The notes below the pieces were generated by a model that was not told the origin of the DNA, made no database searches, and saw nothing but the letters and a program-made list of their open reading frames with translations. A program made the position numbers and the translations under genes. From UBA4408 sp002389785 (GTDB taxonomy: Bacteria; Bacteroidota; Bacteroidia; UBA4408), in the NCBI GenBank assembly GCA_035438985.1, contig DAORJK010000004.1, positions 124,001-188,000 on the forward strand: a stretch of DNA of 64,000 nucleotides, read 5' to 3'. How positions within the stretch are numbered: position 1 is the first letter of the stretch; every line of letters begins with the position of its first letter. Positions 41,802-51,476 of the stretch are shown here, one piece after another.

Positions 41802-43490
41802 ATGAAAGCAAAACAGAGAATTTCAAGAGGAATTATAATGTGTACAATTTTTACTTCTTTACTAGTCACAAGTGTATTTGCTGAAGTTGAAAAAAAAGTA
41901 AAAAGCAAAGTCGATAAAGCAATTGTATTTCTTCAAGGTGCACAATTGTTTAGTTCGGCCGATTTTTCTATTCCGGCTGGAACAAGTACACTAATTTTTG
42001 AAGGAGTTTCGCCATTTATTGATGCTCAAACACTTCAAGCTACAGGAACGGGTGATTTGGTTATTTTGGATGTCATGTATGCATTAAAATATCCTGAGTT
42101 AAAATCGGCTATTTTACACTTGCCAACTAAAAATTCAAAAAGTATAAAATTGGTTGAAGATTCTATATTGGAGTTAGCATGGAAATTAGAAGAGTTAGCA
42201 GATAAAAAATCGGCATTTATGATTGAAAAAAATACCTTATTAAACAATCGTTTAATTAAGGGTGAAAGTAAAAGAGATTCTTTGGCATTACTGAAAGATG
42301 CACTTGACTATTTAAGAAATAGATTAAATAATATAAACACCGAAATGTTAAGGCTCAAACGAGACGAACAGATTTTAGTTAGCAAAAAGAGCAAACTTGA
42401 AGAGCGCCTATCAATTCTTAAAGAAGAAGAAGCCAATTCTGGAGATGAAAACCCTTTACAGAAGGAAGGAGCAGTTAATCAGGTTATTGTAACGGTGAGT
42501 TCACTGTTCGCAACGAATACGTTAATTAAAATTAATTATTTTGTGACAAATGCAGGTTGGACACCTAGTTATGATTTAAGGGCAGGTTCTGAATCAAATA
42601 AAATTAAATTAGATCAGCGAGCAAGTGTTTATCAAAACTCAGGAGTAGATTGGGCAGATGTAAGTTTAATACTTTCAACAGGAAGTCCTGGGCAAGGCAA
42701 TACTAAACCGATTCTGGGTTCGAAATTATTAAGCTATAGTTTACCAAGAACATACAAATATTCTGAATCCGCAGCACCAGCGATGTTAGAAAAATCACTG
42801 TCCTATTCTAACAATGGAGCCTTATTAGATGATAATAATTCAGCCAAAAGAGCATCAGATTATACAGTTATTGTCGAAAATCCAATACGTGTTGAATATG
42901 TAATAAAAATGAAATACTCAATACCTTCAGACAATAAGCAACATCAAGTTTTGATACAGAGTAAGGAACTTGAGACCGAATTCATCTATTCTGCAATACC
43001 AAAATTGGATGCAAGCGCATTTTTTATTGCAAAAGTTACAGACTGGGAGGCATTAAACTTACTTCCAGGCTCGGCACGAATATATTTTGATGGGTCATTT
43101 ATTGGCAATACTAGTATTAATCCAAGTCTTGCGAATGATACCTTGCAATTAAATATGGGTCGTGACAATAACTTGGTGTTTGAATACAAAAAGATTAAGG
43201 ATAGAAGTAATGAAAAGATATTCAACAATGATAAAACACTTTCATTTACTTATGAAATTACTATTAGAAACACAAAATCAACCTCGATAAAACTGGAGAT
43301 TGAAGATCAAATTCCGATCTCTCAAAACGAAGAAATTAAAATCGAATTACTCGAATCCAATAAGGCTGAATTAAATTCTGATACCGGAATACTGAAATGG
43401 CAAGTAAATTTGAAGCCAAAGGAAGTTCGAAAAATAGTTTTTTCATATTCAGTTACCTATCCTAAGAATAAGCAGTTAGCAGGTTTATAA
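41802..43490 (+). CDS. MuiA/DUF4139 family protein
   Basis: 562 residues. After a signal peptide (about 1-28), the DUF4140 domain (VDKAIVFLQGAQLFSSADFSIPAGTSTLIFEGVSPFID) and a coiled-coil region (about 120-210) are followed by the DUF4139 domain (NYFVTNAGWTPSYDLRAGSE, VDWADVSLILSTG, FEYKKIKDRS). This is the order in mucoidy-inhibitor MuiA-type proteins, extracytoplasmic beta-rich proteins of unclear action. It is divergent from the ECF sigma gene and followed by a strong terminator. Confidence 0.83.
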   Translation: MKAKQRISRGIIMCTIFTSLLVTSVFAEVEKKVKSKVDKAIVFLQGAQLFSSADFSIPAGTSTLIFEGVSPFIDAQTLQATGTGDLVILDVMYALKYPELKSAILHLPTKNSKSIKLVEDSILELAWKLEELADKKSAFMIEKNTLLNNRLIKGESKRDSLALLKDALDYLRNRLNNINTEMLRLKRDEQILVSKKSKLEERLSILKEEEANSGDENPLQKEGAVNQVIVTVSSLFATNTLIKINYFVTNAGWTPSYDLRAGSESNKIKLDQRASVYQNSGVDWADVSLILSTGSPGQGNTKPILGSKLLSYSLPRTYKYSESAAPAMLEKSLSYSNNGALLDDNNSAKRASDYTVIVENPIRVEYVIKMKYSIPSDNKQHQVLIQSKELETEFIYSAIPKLDASAFFIAKVTDWEALNLLPGSARIYFDGSFIGNTSINPSLANDTLQLNMGRDNNLVFEYKKIKDRSNEKIFNNDKTLSFTYEITIRNTKSTSIKLEIEDQIPISQNEEIKIELLESNKAELNSDTGILKWQVNLKPKEVRKIVFSYSVTYPKNKQLAGL

Positions 43491-43516
43491 CCATACTACT
43501 TCGAAAAGTATTGGTC

Positions 43517-43554
43517 GAAAAAGGATGAACAAAATAATGTTCATCCTTTTTTTA
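43517..43554 (+). terminator. Intrinsic terminator after the MuiA-like gene
   Basis: AAAAAGGATGAACA and TGTTCATCCTTTTT form a 14-bp stem with a 6-base loop, and the T-run continues. Confidence 0.9.
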
Positions 43555-43611
43555 TTACATAATTTATTTGATTAAACATTGCTTTAATTTTGTTATACCA
43601 TAAGTGTATTA

Positions 43612-45687
43612 ATGCACCATAAGATTTTACTCATCCTAATTATTTTCTTTTCAACTTTAAAAGTAAAAGGAGATGCGAACTACATAGCTCAGAGCAAGAG
43701 CAGCTCTGACTCTATTGAGAAATTATATAAGTTAGGCAAGGCAATAAGTGATACCAACTACAAACAAGGATTAGTATACTTATTTAGAGCGCTAAGTATA
43801 GCTGAAAAAACATCCGATTTAACAAATGCTGCTAAAGTCTGTAATACGATTGGAATAGTACACAAATCTATTGGCGATTACCGCACATCACTAAATTACC
43901 AATTTAAGTCGCTTCAATTACAATTAAAATTAAAAAATGAAGCTGGTGTCGCCCGGGCTTATAATAATATCTCTTTGGTTTACTCTCTAAAGAATGATTT
44001 TTTTAAAGCTATTGAGTATCAATTAAGAAGTATTAAATTAAAAGAGAAAAGTGGGGATGAACATGGTTTAGCGATTTCGTATGAAAATTTAGGAAAGATT
44101 TATTCTGATCAAAAGAATAGCAAAAAGGCACTCTATTATTTTTTTTTAGCCTTTAAAATTAATTCTGAATTTAAGGACAGTGTAGGAATTATTTACGATT
44201 ATCAATCTATTGGTAATGAGTATTTTGTTAATAATCGATTGGAATTAGCGAGAGAATTTTACAATAAAGCTCTAAAATTAAAGATCAATCAAAAAATTAT
44301 TGATAAAGAAATTGCTGATATATATAATCGATTAGGAGATTTATTTGCTGAAACAAATGAAGTGGATAGAGCATTACATTTTTATAAAACAGCATTGGGT
44401 ATTAATCAGAAATTGAATAATAAACGAAATGTTTCAATTAATTATTTCAATATTGGCTCCTTACTCTTGAAAGTTGAGAGTTATCAAGAGGCAAAAACTT
44501 ATCTCGTTGATTGTAAGAAAATTGCGACTGAAATAGATTATTTAGATTTATTGTGTGATGTTTATGAAAAATTGATGTTAACACACGAAAAAACGGGAAA
44601 CCTAAATGAAGCACTCAATTACTCTAAATTATACAATGTTTCTAAAAATAAAATGAGCACATTGAATAATTACGAGAAATTAAATGAATTGGGAATTAAA
44701 TATGAGACAGAAAAAAAGGAAAAAGAAATTAAGTTATTAAATCAAGACAAATCACTTAAAACGGCTGAAATTTCACATCAAAAATTAGTTAAAAATTATT
44801 TTATAGGATTAGCAATCATAATCTTGATTTCTTCATCATTTATTTTTCGTTTGTACCGCAATAAACTAAATGATAATAAGCTTTTGGCTGCACAAAAGGC
44901 AGAAATTGAATCACAAAAAAAATCTATAACAGATAGTATAAATTATGCTTACAGAATTCAAAAATCTATTTTACCCACTTGTGAGCATTTTAATGAAATT
45001 TTACCAGAATCTTTTGTGTTTAATAAACCTAAAGATATTGTAAGTGGAGATTTTTATTGGTTGCATGAGACCTCTCCGTTTAAGTATTCATCAGTTAACT
45101 CAAAAGTTTTTCTTGCTTTAGCCGATTGCACAGGTCATGGGGTTCCTGGAGCATTTATGAGCATGATGGGTGTGGAATTGTTGAATGAGGCGGTTAACGA
45201 AAGCCATTCTCCTGCAAAAATTTTAGAAATTGTTGACGATGGGATTAGGAGAGCATTACATACAAACCAACATGAATCTAAAAAAGATGGGATGGACATA
45301 GCTTTATGTGCTTTTGATTTTGAAAAAAATACCTTGAAGTATTGTGGGGCAAACCGCCCAATTTATAGAATTCGAAACGGGGTTTTGGAAATTTTTTATC
45401 CTCAAAAAGCCGCAATTGGTTTCAGCGATCAGGGATTCAAGTTTGAGAACATAGAAATTGAATTGCAAAAAAATGACAACATCTACCTTTTTTCAGATGG
45501 ATATGCTGATCAATTTGGTGGAGAAAGGGATAAAAAATTGACAACCAAAAAATTCAAAGATCTTTTACTTAGACTTCAGCCTGTGCCAATGCGAAACCAA
45601 GGAATGGAATTAGAAAAATTCATTACAGATTGGTCTGGAAACAATTCTCAAGTTGATGATATGTTGGTTATTGGTTTAAAAGTGTAA
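43612..45687 (+). CDS. TPR sensor with SpoIIE/PP2C-type phosphatase domain
   Basis: 691 residues. An N-terminal hydrophobic segment (signal peptide or anchor) is followed by tetratricopeptide repeats at about 50-330. A membrane helix follows at about 396-414 (IGLAIIILISSSFIFRL) with a short coiled coil, and then the SpoIIE domain (about 440-690: KDIVSGDFYWL, ALADCTGHGVPGAFMSMMG, FSDGYADQFGG). The metal-binding Asp residues in GDFYW, ADCTGHG and DGYADQ are present. It should dephosphorylate a regulator such as an anti-sigma antagonist. A -7-like TAATTTTG is at 43585-43592. The ABC exporter starts 21 bases after its stop. Confidence 0.87.
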   Translation: MHHKILLILIIFFSTLKVKGDANYIAQSKSSSDSIEKLYKLGKAISDTNYKQGLVYLFRALSIAEKTSDLTNAAKVCNTIGIVHKSIGDYRTSLNYQFKSLQLQLKLKNEAGVARAYNNISLVYSLKNDFFKAIEYQLRSIKLKEKSGDEHGLAISYENLGKIYSDQKNSKKALYYFFLAFKINSEFKDSVGIIYDYQSIGNEYFVNNRLELAREFYNKALKLKINQKIIDKEIADIYNRLGDLFAETNEVDRALHFYKTALGINQKLNNKRNVSINYFNIGSLLLKVESYQEAKTYLVDCKKIATEIDYLDLLCDVYEKLMLTHEKTGNLNEALNYSKLYNVSKNKMSTLNNYEKLNELGIKYETEKKEKEIKLLNQDKSLKTAEISHQKLVKNYFIGLAIIILISSSFIFRLYRNKLNDNKLLAAQKAEIESQKKSITDSINYAYRIQKSILPTCEHFNEILPESFVFNKPKDIVSGDFYWLHETSPFKYSSVNSKVFLALADCTGHGVPGAFMSMMGVELLNEAVNESHSPAKILEIVDDGIRRALHTNQHESKKDGMDIALCAFDFEKNTLKYCGANRPIYRIRNGVLEIFYPQKAAIGFSDQGFKFENIEIELQKNDNIYLFSDGYADQFGGERDKKLTTKKFKDLLLRLQPVPMRNQGMELEKFITDWSGNNSQVDDMLVIGLKV

Positions 45688-45708
45688 CAAATATAGTTCT
45701 CCTTATCT

Positions 45709-47883
45709 ATGAGTACATTTCCACATTTTTTTCAACTAAGTGCGATGGATTGTGGACCATCTTGCCTTAAATCAATTGCAAAATACTATAATCGAGAAAT
45801 TTCAATTGACCTATTAAGACAAAAGTGTCAAATATCCCGCATTGGTGTTAGTTTGTTGGGGATTTCTGAAGCTGCCGAATATATTGGATTAAAAACCTTG
45901 GCAGCAAAAGTTTCCTTTGAGCAATTGATCGAAAACAAGGCTTTCCCGTGCATTGTACATTGGAATCAAAATCATTTTGTCATTGTTTATAAGATCAATG
46001 GAAACGGTGTTTATGTGTGCGACCCAGCCAAAGGAAATCTTCTTATACAAAAAGCAGATTTTATTGAGAACTGGAAACAAAAAAATGAATTGGGAGTGGT
46101 GCTTTTTATGGAACCTACCGATGAATTCTATAAAAAGGAAAATGAGCCCAATGTTGACAGTGAAAGTAAGTGGAAGTTTTTATTAAATTACTTAAAGAAA
46201 TATCGAAAGAATTTTTTTCAACTTTTTATTGGTTTGCTTTTTAGTACAAGTATTTTGCTTTTAACACCCTTTTTAACCCAAGTTCTTATTGACAAAGGTA
46301 TAGTTAATAGAGATTTAAATTTAGTTTATTTAATTTTATTAGGGCAACTATCATTATTTGCCGGTAGTATTTCTATTGAAATGATTAGAAACTGGCAATT
46401 ACTTCATATAGGTACGAAGGTAAATATTGCCCTGGTATCAGATTTTATCCGAAAACTTTTTAAATTACCAATTAAATTTCATCATACACATTTCCTAGGT
46501 GAATTAATTCAAAGAATTAATGATCATAAACGACTTGAAAATTTACTTACAGTTAAATCAATCTCGTTGATTTTTGCAACGATTAATTTATTACTATTTG
46601 GCCCAATTTTGATTTATTATAATACAACAGTTTTTTTTATTTTTATTTTAGGTGGGATTATTGGCATTTTGTGGATTTTAATATTCATGAGAGAAAGAGG
46701 CAGAATTGATTATTTGTTTTTCGAGTTACAGAGCGAACAACAAGGAAGAGTAATTGATTTATTAGGAGGGATTGAAGACATAAAAATTAGCAATAGTGCC
46801 AATCAAAAAAGATGGGAATGGGAAGAATTACAAAACAAACTATATAAACTTAAAATAAAGGCACTCAAACTTGATCAAATTCAGCACAATGGTTTTGATA
46901 TCATAATACGTTTAACAGGAATATTACTAACCATTTTTACAGCTAAATTGGTTATTGAAAATAGATTAAGTCTTGGGACTATGTTTGCCATTAATCTTAT
47001 TCTGGGTCAATTATCTGCACCCTTGTATTCATTTGTCGATTTTATTCCGGCTTGGCAAGATGCTAAGCTTGCAATGTTGCGAATTAATCAAATTCATAAC
47101 CAAAAGAACGAGGAGACGAATCAACTCAATTCAATTCAGGAATTTCCTACTTCTGGTTCAATTACATTTGAAAATGTATCGTTTTCTTATTTTGGATCCG
47201 GAGGAGATATACTACTAAAGAATTTGAACTTTGAAATCGAAAGAGGGAAAGTTACAGCTATTGTGGGGGCAAGTGGAAGTGGTAAGTCAACTTTGCTTAA
47301 ATTGCTATTAAAATTTTTCGAACCTACTGAAGGAGTAATTCGATTAGGTCAAAGTAATTTTAAAGAATTATCCGCAAAGCAATGGCGGGACCAATGTGGA
47401 GTTGTGATTCAAGGAGGAAAGGTGTTTTCTGATACGATAGTTAATAATATTGCATTAGGTCAAGTAATTGATATGGAACAAATTGTCATGACTTCCGCAC
47501 TTGCCAATCTCGACGATTTTGTAAATAGCAATTTGCCAATGGGATATTTTACAAAAATAGGCGAAGAGGGCTTACATTTGAGCGAAGGACAAAAGCAAAG
47601 ATTGCTATTGGCTCGGGCAATGTATAAGAATCCAGAGTTTTTAATTTTAGACGAAGCTACCAGTTCATTAGATGCCAAAAACGAAAGTGAGGTTATGAAG
47701 AGTATTGCAGATTTCAAAAAAAGCAAAACCATAATTATAGTTGCACATAGGCTAAATACTGTGCGAAATGCAGATAAAATACTTGTTTTAAATGAAGGTC
47801 AGGTGATTGAATCGGGAAATCATAAGGATTTACTTGATAAAAAGGGTTTTTATTTCAAATTGATTAAAGAACAGTTGACCTGA
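45709..47883 (+). CDS. Peptidase C39-domain ABC exporter for double-glycine peptides
   Basis: 724 residues in three parts. 1-130: C39 peptidase with Q9, the catalytic C15 (DCGPSC), H89 and D105 (CDPAKG) all present. About 160-450: six membrane helices of the ABC exporter fold. About 480-724: ATPase with Walker A GASGSGKST, signature LSEGQKQRLLLARA, Walker B FLILDEATSSLD and the H-loop AHR. Such proteins cut the leader of a precursor after Gly-Gly and export the rest. A matching precursor gene lies 90 bases downstream. No HlyD-type or outer-membrane partner is in the window. It follows the phosphatase gene closely. Confidence 0.93.
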   Translation: MSTFPHFFQLSAMDCGPSCLKSIAKYYNREISIDLLRQKCQISRIGVSLLGISEAAEYIGLKTLAAKVSFEQLIENKAFPCIVHWNQNHFVIVYKINGNGVYVCDPAKGNLLIQKADFIENWKQKNELGVVLFMEPTDEFYKKENEPNVDSESKWKFLLNYLKKYRKNFFQLFIGLLFSTSILLLTPFLTQVLIDKGIVNRDLNLVYLILLGQLSLFAGSISIEMIRNWQLLHIGTKVNIALVSDFIRKLFKLPIKFHHTHFLGELIQRINDHKRLENLLTVKSISLIFATINLLLFGPILIYYNTTVFFIFILGGIIGILWILIFMRERGRIDYLFFELQSEQQGRVIDLLGGIEDIKISNSANQKRWEWEELQNKLYKLKIKALKLDQIQHNGFDIIIRLTGILLTIFTAKLVIENRLSLGTMFAINLILGQLSAPLYSFVDFIPAWQDAKLAMLRINQIHNQKNEETNQLNSIQEFPTSGSITFENVSFSYFGSGGDILLKNLNFEIERGKVTAIVGASGSGKSTLLKLLLKFFEPTEGVIRLGQSNFKELSAKQWRDQCGVVIQGGKVFSDTIVNNIALGQVIDMEQIVMTSALANLDDFVNSNLPMGYFTKIGEEGLHLSEGQKQRLLLARAMYKNPEFLILDEATSSLDAKNESEVMKSIADFKKSKTIIIVAHRLNTVRNADKILVLNEGQVIESGNHKDLLDKKGFYFKLIKEQLT

Positions 47884-47884
47884 A

Positions 47885-47945
47885 AAAAAGTTTACAAATA
47901 AAAAAAATCCAAAACTTGATTTTGTTAAACTTTTTGTTATTTTTG
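47885..47945 (+). promoter_or_regulatory. Promoter and overlapping inverted repeat before the GG peptide gene
   Basis: TTG (47916-47918), 19 bases, then TATTTTTG (47938-47945), an exact TAnnTTTG. AAAAAGTTTA (47885-47894) and TAAACTTTTT (47926-47935) form a weak terminator-like stem over the same stretch. The peptide gene can thus be expressed apart from the exporter, with a leader of about 22 bases. Confidence 0.55.
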
Positions 47946-47973
47946 TTCTCAAATTAATTTAAAAAACAAAAAA

Positions 47974-48138
47974 ATGAAAAAAAGTCTTCTCAATTTAAAA
48001 TTAAATAATCTGTCTCAATTGGAAAAGAAATCAATTGTAGGTGGAAAAGGTTCAGAAAGTGGAAGAGATCATTACTCAAGAACTTCACACACTGGTAGAG
48101 ATCAGTTCTCAAGAACCTCAAATACAGGTAGAGACTAA
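47974..48138 (+). CDS. Double-glycine leader peptide with repeated core
   Basis: 54 residues, starting MKKSLLNLKL. Leader residues 1-24 have the hydrophobic-spaced pattern LNNLSQLEKKSIVGG, as in Bacteroidota natural-product precursors, and end in the GG cut site. The 30-residue core, KGSES then GRDHYSRTSHT, GRDQFSRTSNT and GRD, is a near-perfect 11-residue repeat, rich in Ser, Thr and Arg and with no cysteine. Known C39 exporters cut such leaders, and this gene follows one. No lanthipeptide, cyclase or radical-SAM tailoring gene is adjacent. Function (bacteriocin, signal or adhesive peptide) is unknown. Confidence 0.8.
   Translation: MKKSLLNLKLNNLSQLEKKSIVGGKGSESGRDHYSRTSHTGRDQFSRTSNTGRD
48061..48135 (+). 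repeat. 33-bp tandem repeat within the GG peptide gene
   Basis: Unit 1 is 48061-48093, unit 2 is 48094-48126, and a 9-base third unit (48127-48135) reaches the stop codon. The units share GG-AGAGATCA and TCTCAAGAAC-like blocks, with differences mostly at third codon positions and in the residues H/Q, Y/F and H/N. The encoded pattern is kept, which points to selection on the peptide. Confidence 0.85.
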
Positions 48139-48256
48139 TAGTTTAATATTACTACCTTAAGTGTAAATTAATCTGTCCTATTTAATTTTTTACATTTACC
48201 TTATCAAGTGAAGCGGAGTTGAGCAATGATTGTCTCATTCCTGAATAGCTTGGTTG

Positions 48257-48300
48257 AATTTAAAAGTAGAGCCTGTATTTACAGACTCTACTTTTAAATT
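48257..48300. terminator. Strong bidirectional hairpin
   Basis: AATTTAAAAGTAGAG pairs perfectly with CTCTACTTTTAAATT, and the inner CTGT/ACAG extends the stem. It lies between the peptide gene and the convergent murF-alr gene. Confidence 0.85.
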
Positions 48301-48316
48301 TTATTTTGTTGTATTT

Positions 48317-50794
48317 CTACTCTTGGTAATAAACTCGCTTCACCCTCCTCGAAACATTGGTTAATACCTCATAGGGTATTGTTCCAATATCTTTCGCAAT
48401 TTGATTAATTGAATAATTATCCCCAAACACAATAACCTCATCTCCCTCATTTACATTCAAGTTTGTTACATCAAGCATGCACATGTCCATACAAATACTT
48501 CCAATTGTTGGAGCTATTTGTCCATTGATAATCATTTTTCCATTTCCATTTCCTAATTTTCTGTTGTAACCATCAGCATATCCAATCGGCACAGTGGCTA
48601 CTCTAGTTGGTTTTATAATCAATCCTTTTCTATTATAACCTATAGTATCAGGTGGTGAAACTGTTTTAATTTGTGAAACAATCGTTTTTAATGAACTTAC
48701 GTTTTGCAAATTCATTTGCTCATATTCATTTGAAGAGATTCCATACATACCTATACCTAATCGCACCATTTCGAATTGTGCATAGCCAAACCGAGCAATT
48801 CCACTAGAATTCAAAATATGACGCAGAATTGGATAGTCAAAATGATTTTGAAATTGGTGAGACATTGCTAAAAATGAAGATATCTGTTGCTTTGTAAAGG
48901 CATCATGCTCTTTTTCATCACTTGCAGCTAAATGTGAAAAAACCGACTTAATAACAAAAAACTTATTGTTCTTAATTCTTACTATCAGCTCTGGAATGTC
49001 ATTTTCTTCAAAACCTAATCGATGCATTCCTGTATCTAACTTAATGTGAATATTTGTCGGCTTACCAATTCTTTTTACTGCTTCACTAAATAATCCTAAT
49101 AATCTAAAACTGTAGATCTCAGGTTCTAAATTGTAATTCAACATTGCATCAAAACTTTGTTCCTCAGGATTCATCACCATGATTGGTAATATAATTCCTG
49201 ATTTACGCAACTCAACTCCTTCATCAGCGTATGCAACTGCTAAATAATCTATGCGTTGAAATTGGAGAATATTAGCAATTTCAAAACTTCCACTTCCGTA
49301 AGAAAATGCTTTTACCATTGCCATTAATTTAGTTTTCTTATCTACTATACTCCGATAATAATTAATGTTATGGACAAAAGCATTTAAATTTATTTCCAGT
49401 ACAGTTTCGTGTGCCTTTTGTTGCAAAATCTTACTGATTTGCTCAAATCCAAAAGCACGTGCACCCTTAATTAAAATTGTTTCATCTTTAAATAACGATG
49501 AACTATATCGATTAAGAAAGTCGTTAGTAGTTAAATATAGACTCTTTTCGCAATGAAATAATTTACCTTGTCGGGACATTGCTTCACCTATACCAATAAT
49601 TCTTGAAACTCTTTTTTTATTTACTAATTCAGCAACTTCTTTGTAAAGTTGTGCCTCATCCTTACCACTTTGTAAAATATCAGAAAGTATCAGTGTTCTC
49701 TTTGAGTGTTGCTTCTGTTGGTATAAAAAATCAAGAGCAATTGAAAGTGAACCTAAATCAGAATTATAACTATCGTTAATGATGGAACAATTATTTATTC
49801 CTTCTTTTAATTCGAGGCGCATTGCAACCGGACTTAACAATTGCATTCTTTCCTCAATAATCGATTTCTGAATTCCTAAGTTTAATAAAATAGCCCAACA
49901 ATTTATAGCATTTTCAATGTAAGCATCATCAACAAAAGGAATAGTAATACTTAAAAAATCATTTTTGAAAATTCCTTGGATTGTAGAAGTATTAGCTGTT
50001 TTTTCTATTCTTCCAATCTGTAAATTCGCCTTTGATTTTCGCGACCATGAAAAAAGCTCTGCTCCTTTAAATAGGTTTGAATTGTTTAATTGCTCATGTA
50101 TTTCTGAATAATCTTTACAGTACACAATCAATGTACAATTCTCAAATAGCAATAATTTTTCAGATACCTTTTGCTTTTCATTTTCAAAATTCTCACTATG
50201 TGCCCCACCAATATTCGAAATAACTCCAAGTGTTGGTTGTATAATCGTGGCTAAATTGCGCATTTCACCAGGTTCAGAAATACCGGCTTCAAAAATTGCT
50301 AATTCATTTTCTTCTTGTATTTCCCATACTGATAATGGAACACCAACTTGCGAATTATAACTTTTAGGACTTCTTACTATATTTTTATCCTCCCTTAGTA
50401 ATTGGAACAACCATTCTTTAATGATCGTCTTTCCATTACTTCCTGTAACTCCAATGACTGGAATAGTGAACTGTTCTCTATGATAACGTGCAAGTTGTTG
50501 AAGTGATAGTAGCGTGTTTTCTACTTTTAGAAAGTTACAATCAATTAAACTAGCTGTATCAATCAATTCCTCAGAAATTACAAAGTTTCTAATTCCTTTC
50601 TTATATAAGTCTTGAATGTACTTATGGCCATCATTTCTGGCACCTTTAAGTGCAAAAAAGATCGAATTTTCCGGAGAGGATAATTTACGACTATCGAGCA
50701 AAATATGCCGAATGATAGTGTTCTCTGAAGATTTTAGAACCTTAGCATGCAGTATATTAGCAATACTTTGAATTGTATATGGAAAAATTGACAT
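48317..50794 (-). CDS. murF-alr: Fused MurF ligase and alanine racemase
   Basis: 825 residues. The first part (about 1-450) is UDP-MurNAc-tripeptide:D-Ala-D-Ala ligase, with the ATP loop GVTGSNGKT and DSYNSDLGSLSIAL. The second part (about 455-825) is PLP-dependent alanine racemase: the PLP lysine in MAMVKAFSYGSG, then KLDTGMHRLGF, RLGIGMYG and IGSICMDMCMLD. The fusion is common in Bacteroidota and couples D-alanine supply to use in the last cytoplasmic step of murein precursor synthesis. It lies 14 bases after tdk. Confidence 0.95.
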   Translation of the reverse strand: MSIFPYTIQSIANILHAKVLKSSENTIIRHILLDSRKLSSPENSIFFALKGARNDGHKYIQDLYKKGIRNFVISEELIDTASLIDCNFLKVENTLLSLQQLARYHREQFTIPVIGVTGSNGKTIIKEWLFQLLREDKNIVRSPKSYNSQVGVPLSVWEIQEENELAIFEAGISEPGEMRNLATIIQPTLGVISNIGGAHSENFENEKQKVSEKLLLFENCTLIVYCKDYSEIHEQLNNSNLFKGAELFSWSRKSKANLQIGRIEKTANTSTIQGIFKNDFLSITIPFVDDAYIENAINCWAILLNLGIQKSIIEERMQLLSPVAMRLELKEGINNCSIINDSYNSDLGSLSIALDFLYQQKQHSKRTLILSDILQSGKDEAQLYKEVAELVNKKRVSRIIGIGEAMSRQGKLFHCEKSLYLTTNDFLNRYSSSLFKDETILIKGARAFGFEQISKILQQKAHETVLEINLNAFVHNINYYRSIVDKKTKLMAMVKAFSYGSGSFEIANILQFQRIDYLAVAYADEGVELRKSGIILPIMVMNPEEQSFDAMLNYNLEPEIYSFRLLGLFSEAVKRIGKPTNIHIKLDTGMHRLGFEENDIPELIVRIKNNKFFVIKSVFSHLAASDEKEHDAFTKQQISSFLAMSHQFQNHFDYPILRHILNSSGIARFGYAQFEMVRLGIGMYGISSNEYEQMNLQNVSSLKTIVSQIKTVSPPDTIGYNRKGLIIKPTRVATVPIGYADGYNRKLGNGNGKMIINGQIAPTIGSICMDMCMLDVTNLNVNEGDEVIVFGDNYSINQIAKDIGTIPYEVLTNVSRRVKRVYYQE

Positions 50795-50808
50795 TAAATA
50801 CGGTATGG

Positions 50809-51405
50809 TTAATTCGAATCAATTGCTTTTATTGCCACATTGTAACACGACCTACACAAAGGTTCATAGTTTTGTGTTTCACCCAAAAGCACTAATGATT
50901 TTTCTGCCGTTGTTCGATGAGAATGATTAGCTAAACTTCCACAATGCATGCATATTGCATGTACTTTAGTAACTTCTTCTGCAACCGCCATCAATGCCGG
51001 CATTGGACCAAATGGATTTCCCAAGAAATCAGTATCTAATCCTGCTACGATCACTCTGGTACCATTATTTGCAAGTGTTGTACAAACATTGACTAATTCT
51101 GCGTCAAAAAATTGAGCTTCATCAATACCAACAACATCAACCTCTCCACATAAAAGCAAAATATTAGAAGAGGATTCAACAGGGGTCGATAAAATAAAAT
51201 TTGAATCATGAGATACTACCTTCTCACTATCGTATCGGACATCTATTGCTGGTTTAAATATTTCAACCTTTTGTTTAGCAAATTTAGCACGTTTCAATCG
51301 TCTAATGAGTTCTTCCGTTTTTCCCGAAAACATTGAACCACAAACAACTTCTATGGAGCCTTTTCTATGTATTTCAACAATGTTTTTTTCTTGAAAAACT
51401 GACAT
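50809..51405 (-). CDS. tdk: Thymidine kinase
   Basis: 198 residues, type II thymidine kinase. It has the P-loop GSMFSGKTEELIRR, the Walker-B-like VVGIDEAQFFD, GLDTDFLGNPFGPMP in the lasso region, and two zinc pairs (CMHCG and CRSC). It phosphorylates thymidine for salvage. A minus-strand promoter candidate lies upstream, and murF-alr follows in the same direction. Confidence 0.95.
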   Translation of the reverse strand: MSVFQEKNIVEIHRKGSIEVVCGSMFSGKTEELIRRLKRAKFAKQKVEIFKPAIDVRYDSEKVVSHDSNFILSTPVESSSNILLLCGEVDVVGIDEAQFFDAELVNVCTTLANNGTRVIVAGLDTDFLGNPFGPMPALMAVAEEVTKVHAICMHCGSLANHSHRTTAEKSLVLLGETQNYEPLCRSCYNVAIKAIDSN

Positions 51406-51476
51406 CTTTCTTTTTTTTACTTTTTATCGAGTACTTAATCTGAGAATAATTAATTTAGCCGATATAAAAATTGTTG

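Noticed and set aside
48061..48135. CRISPR-like short repeats
   Set aside because: The repeat is tandem without spacers, in frame, and encodes a repeated peptide core. No cas genes are present.
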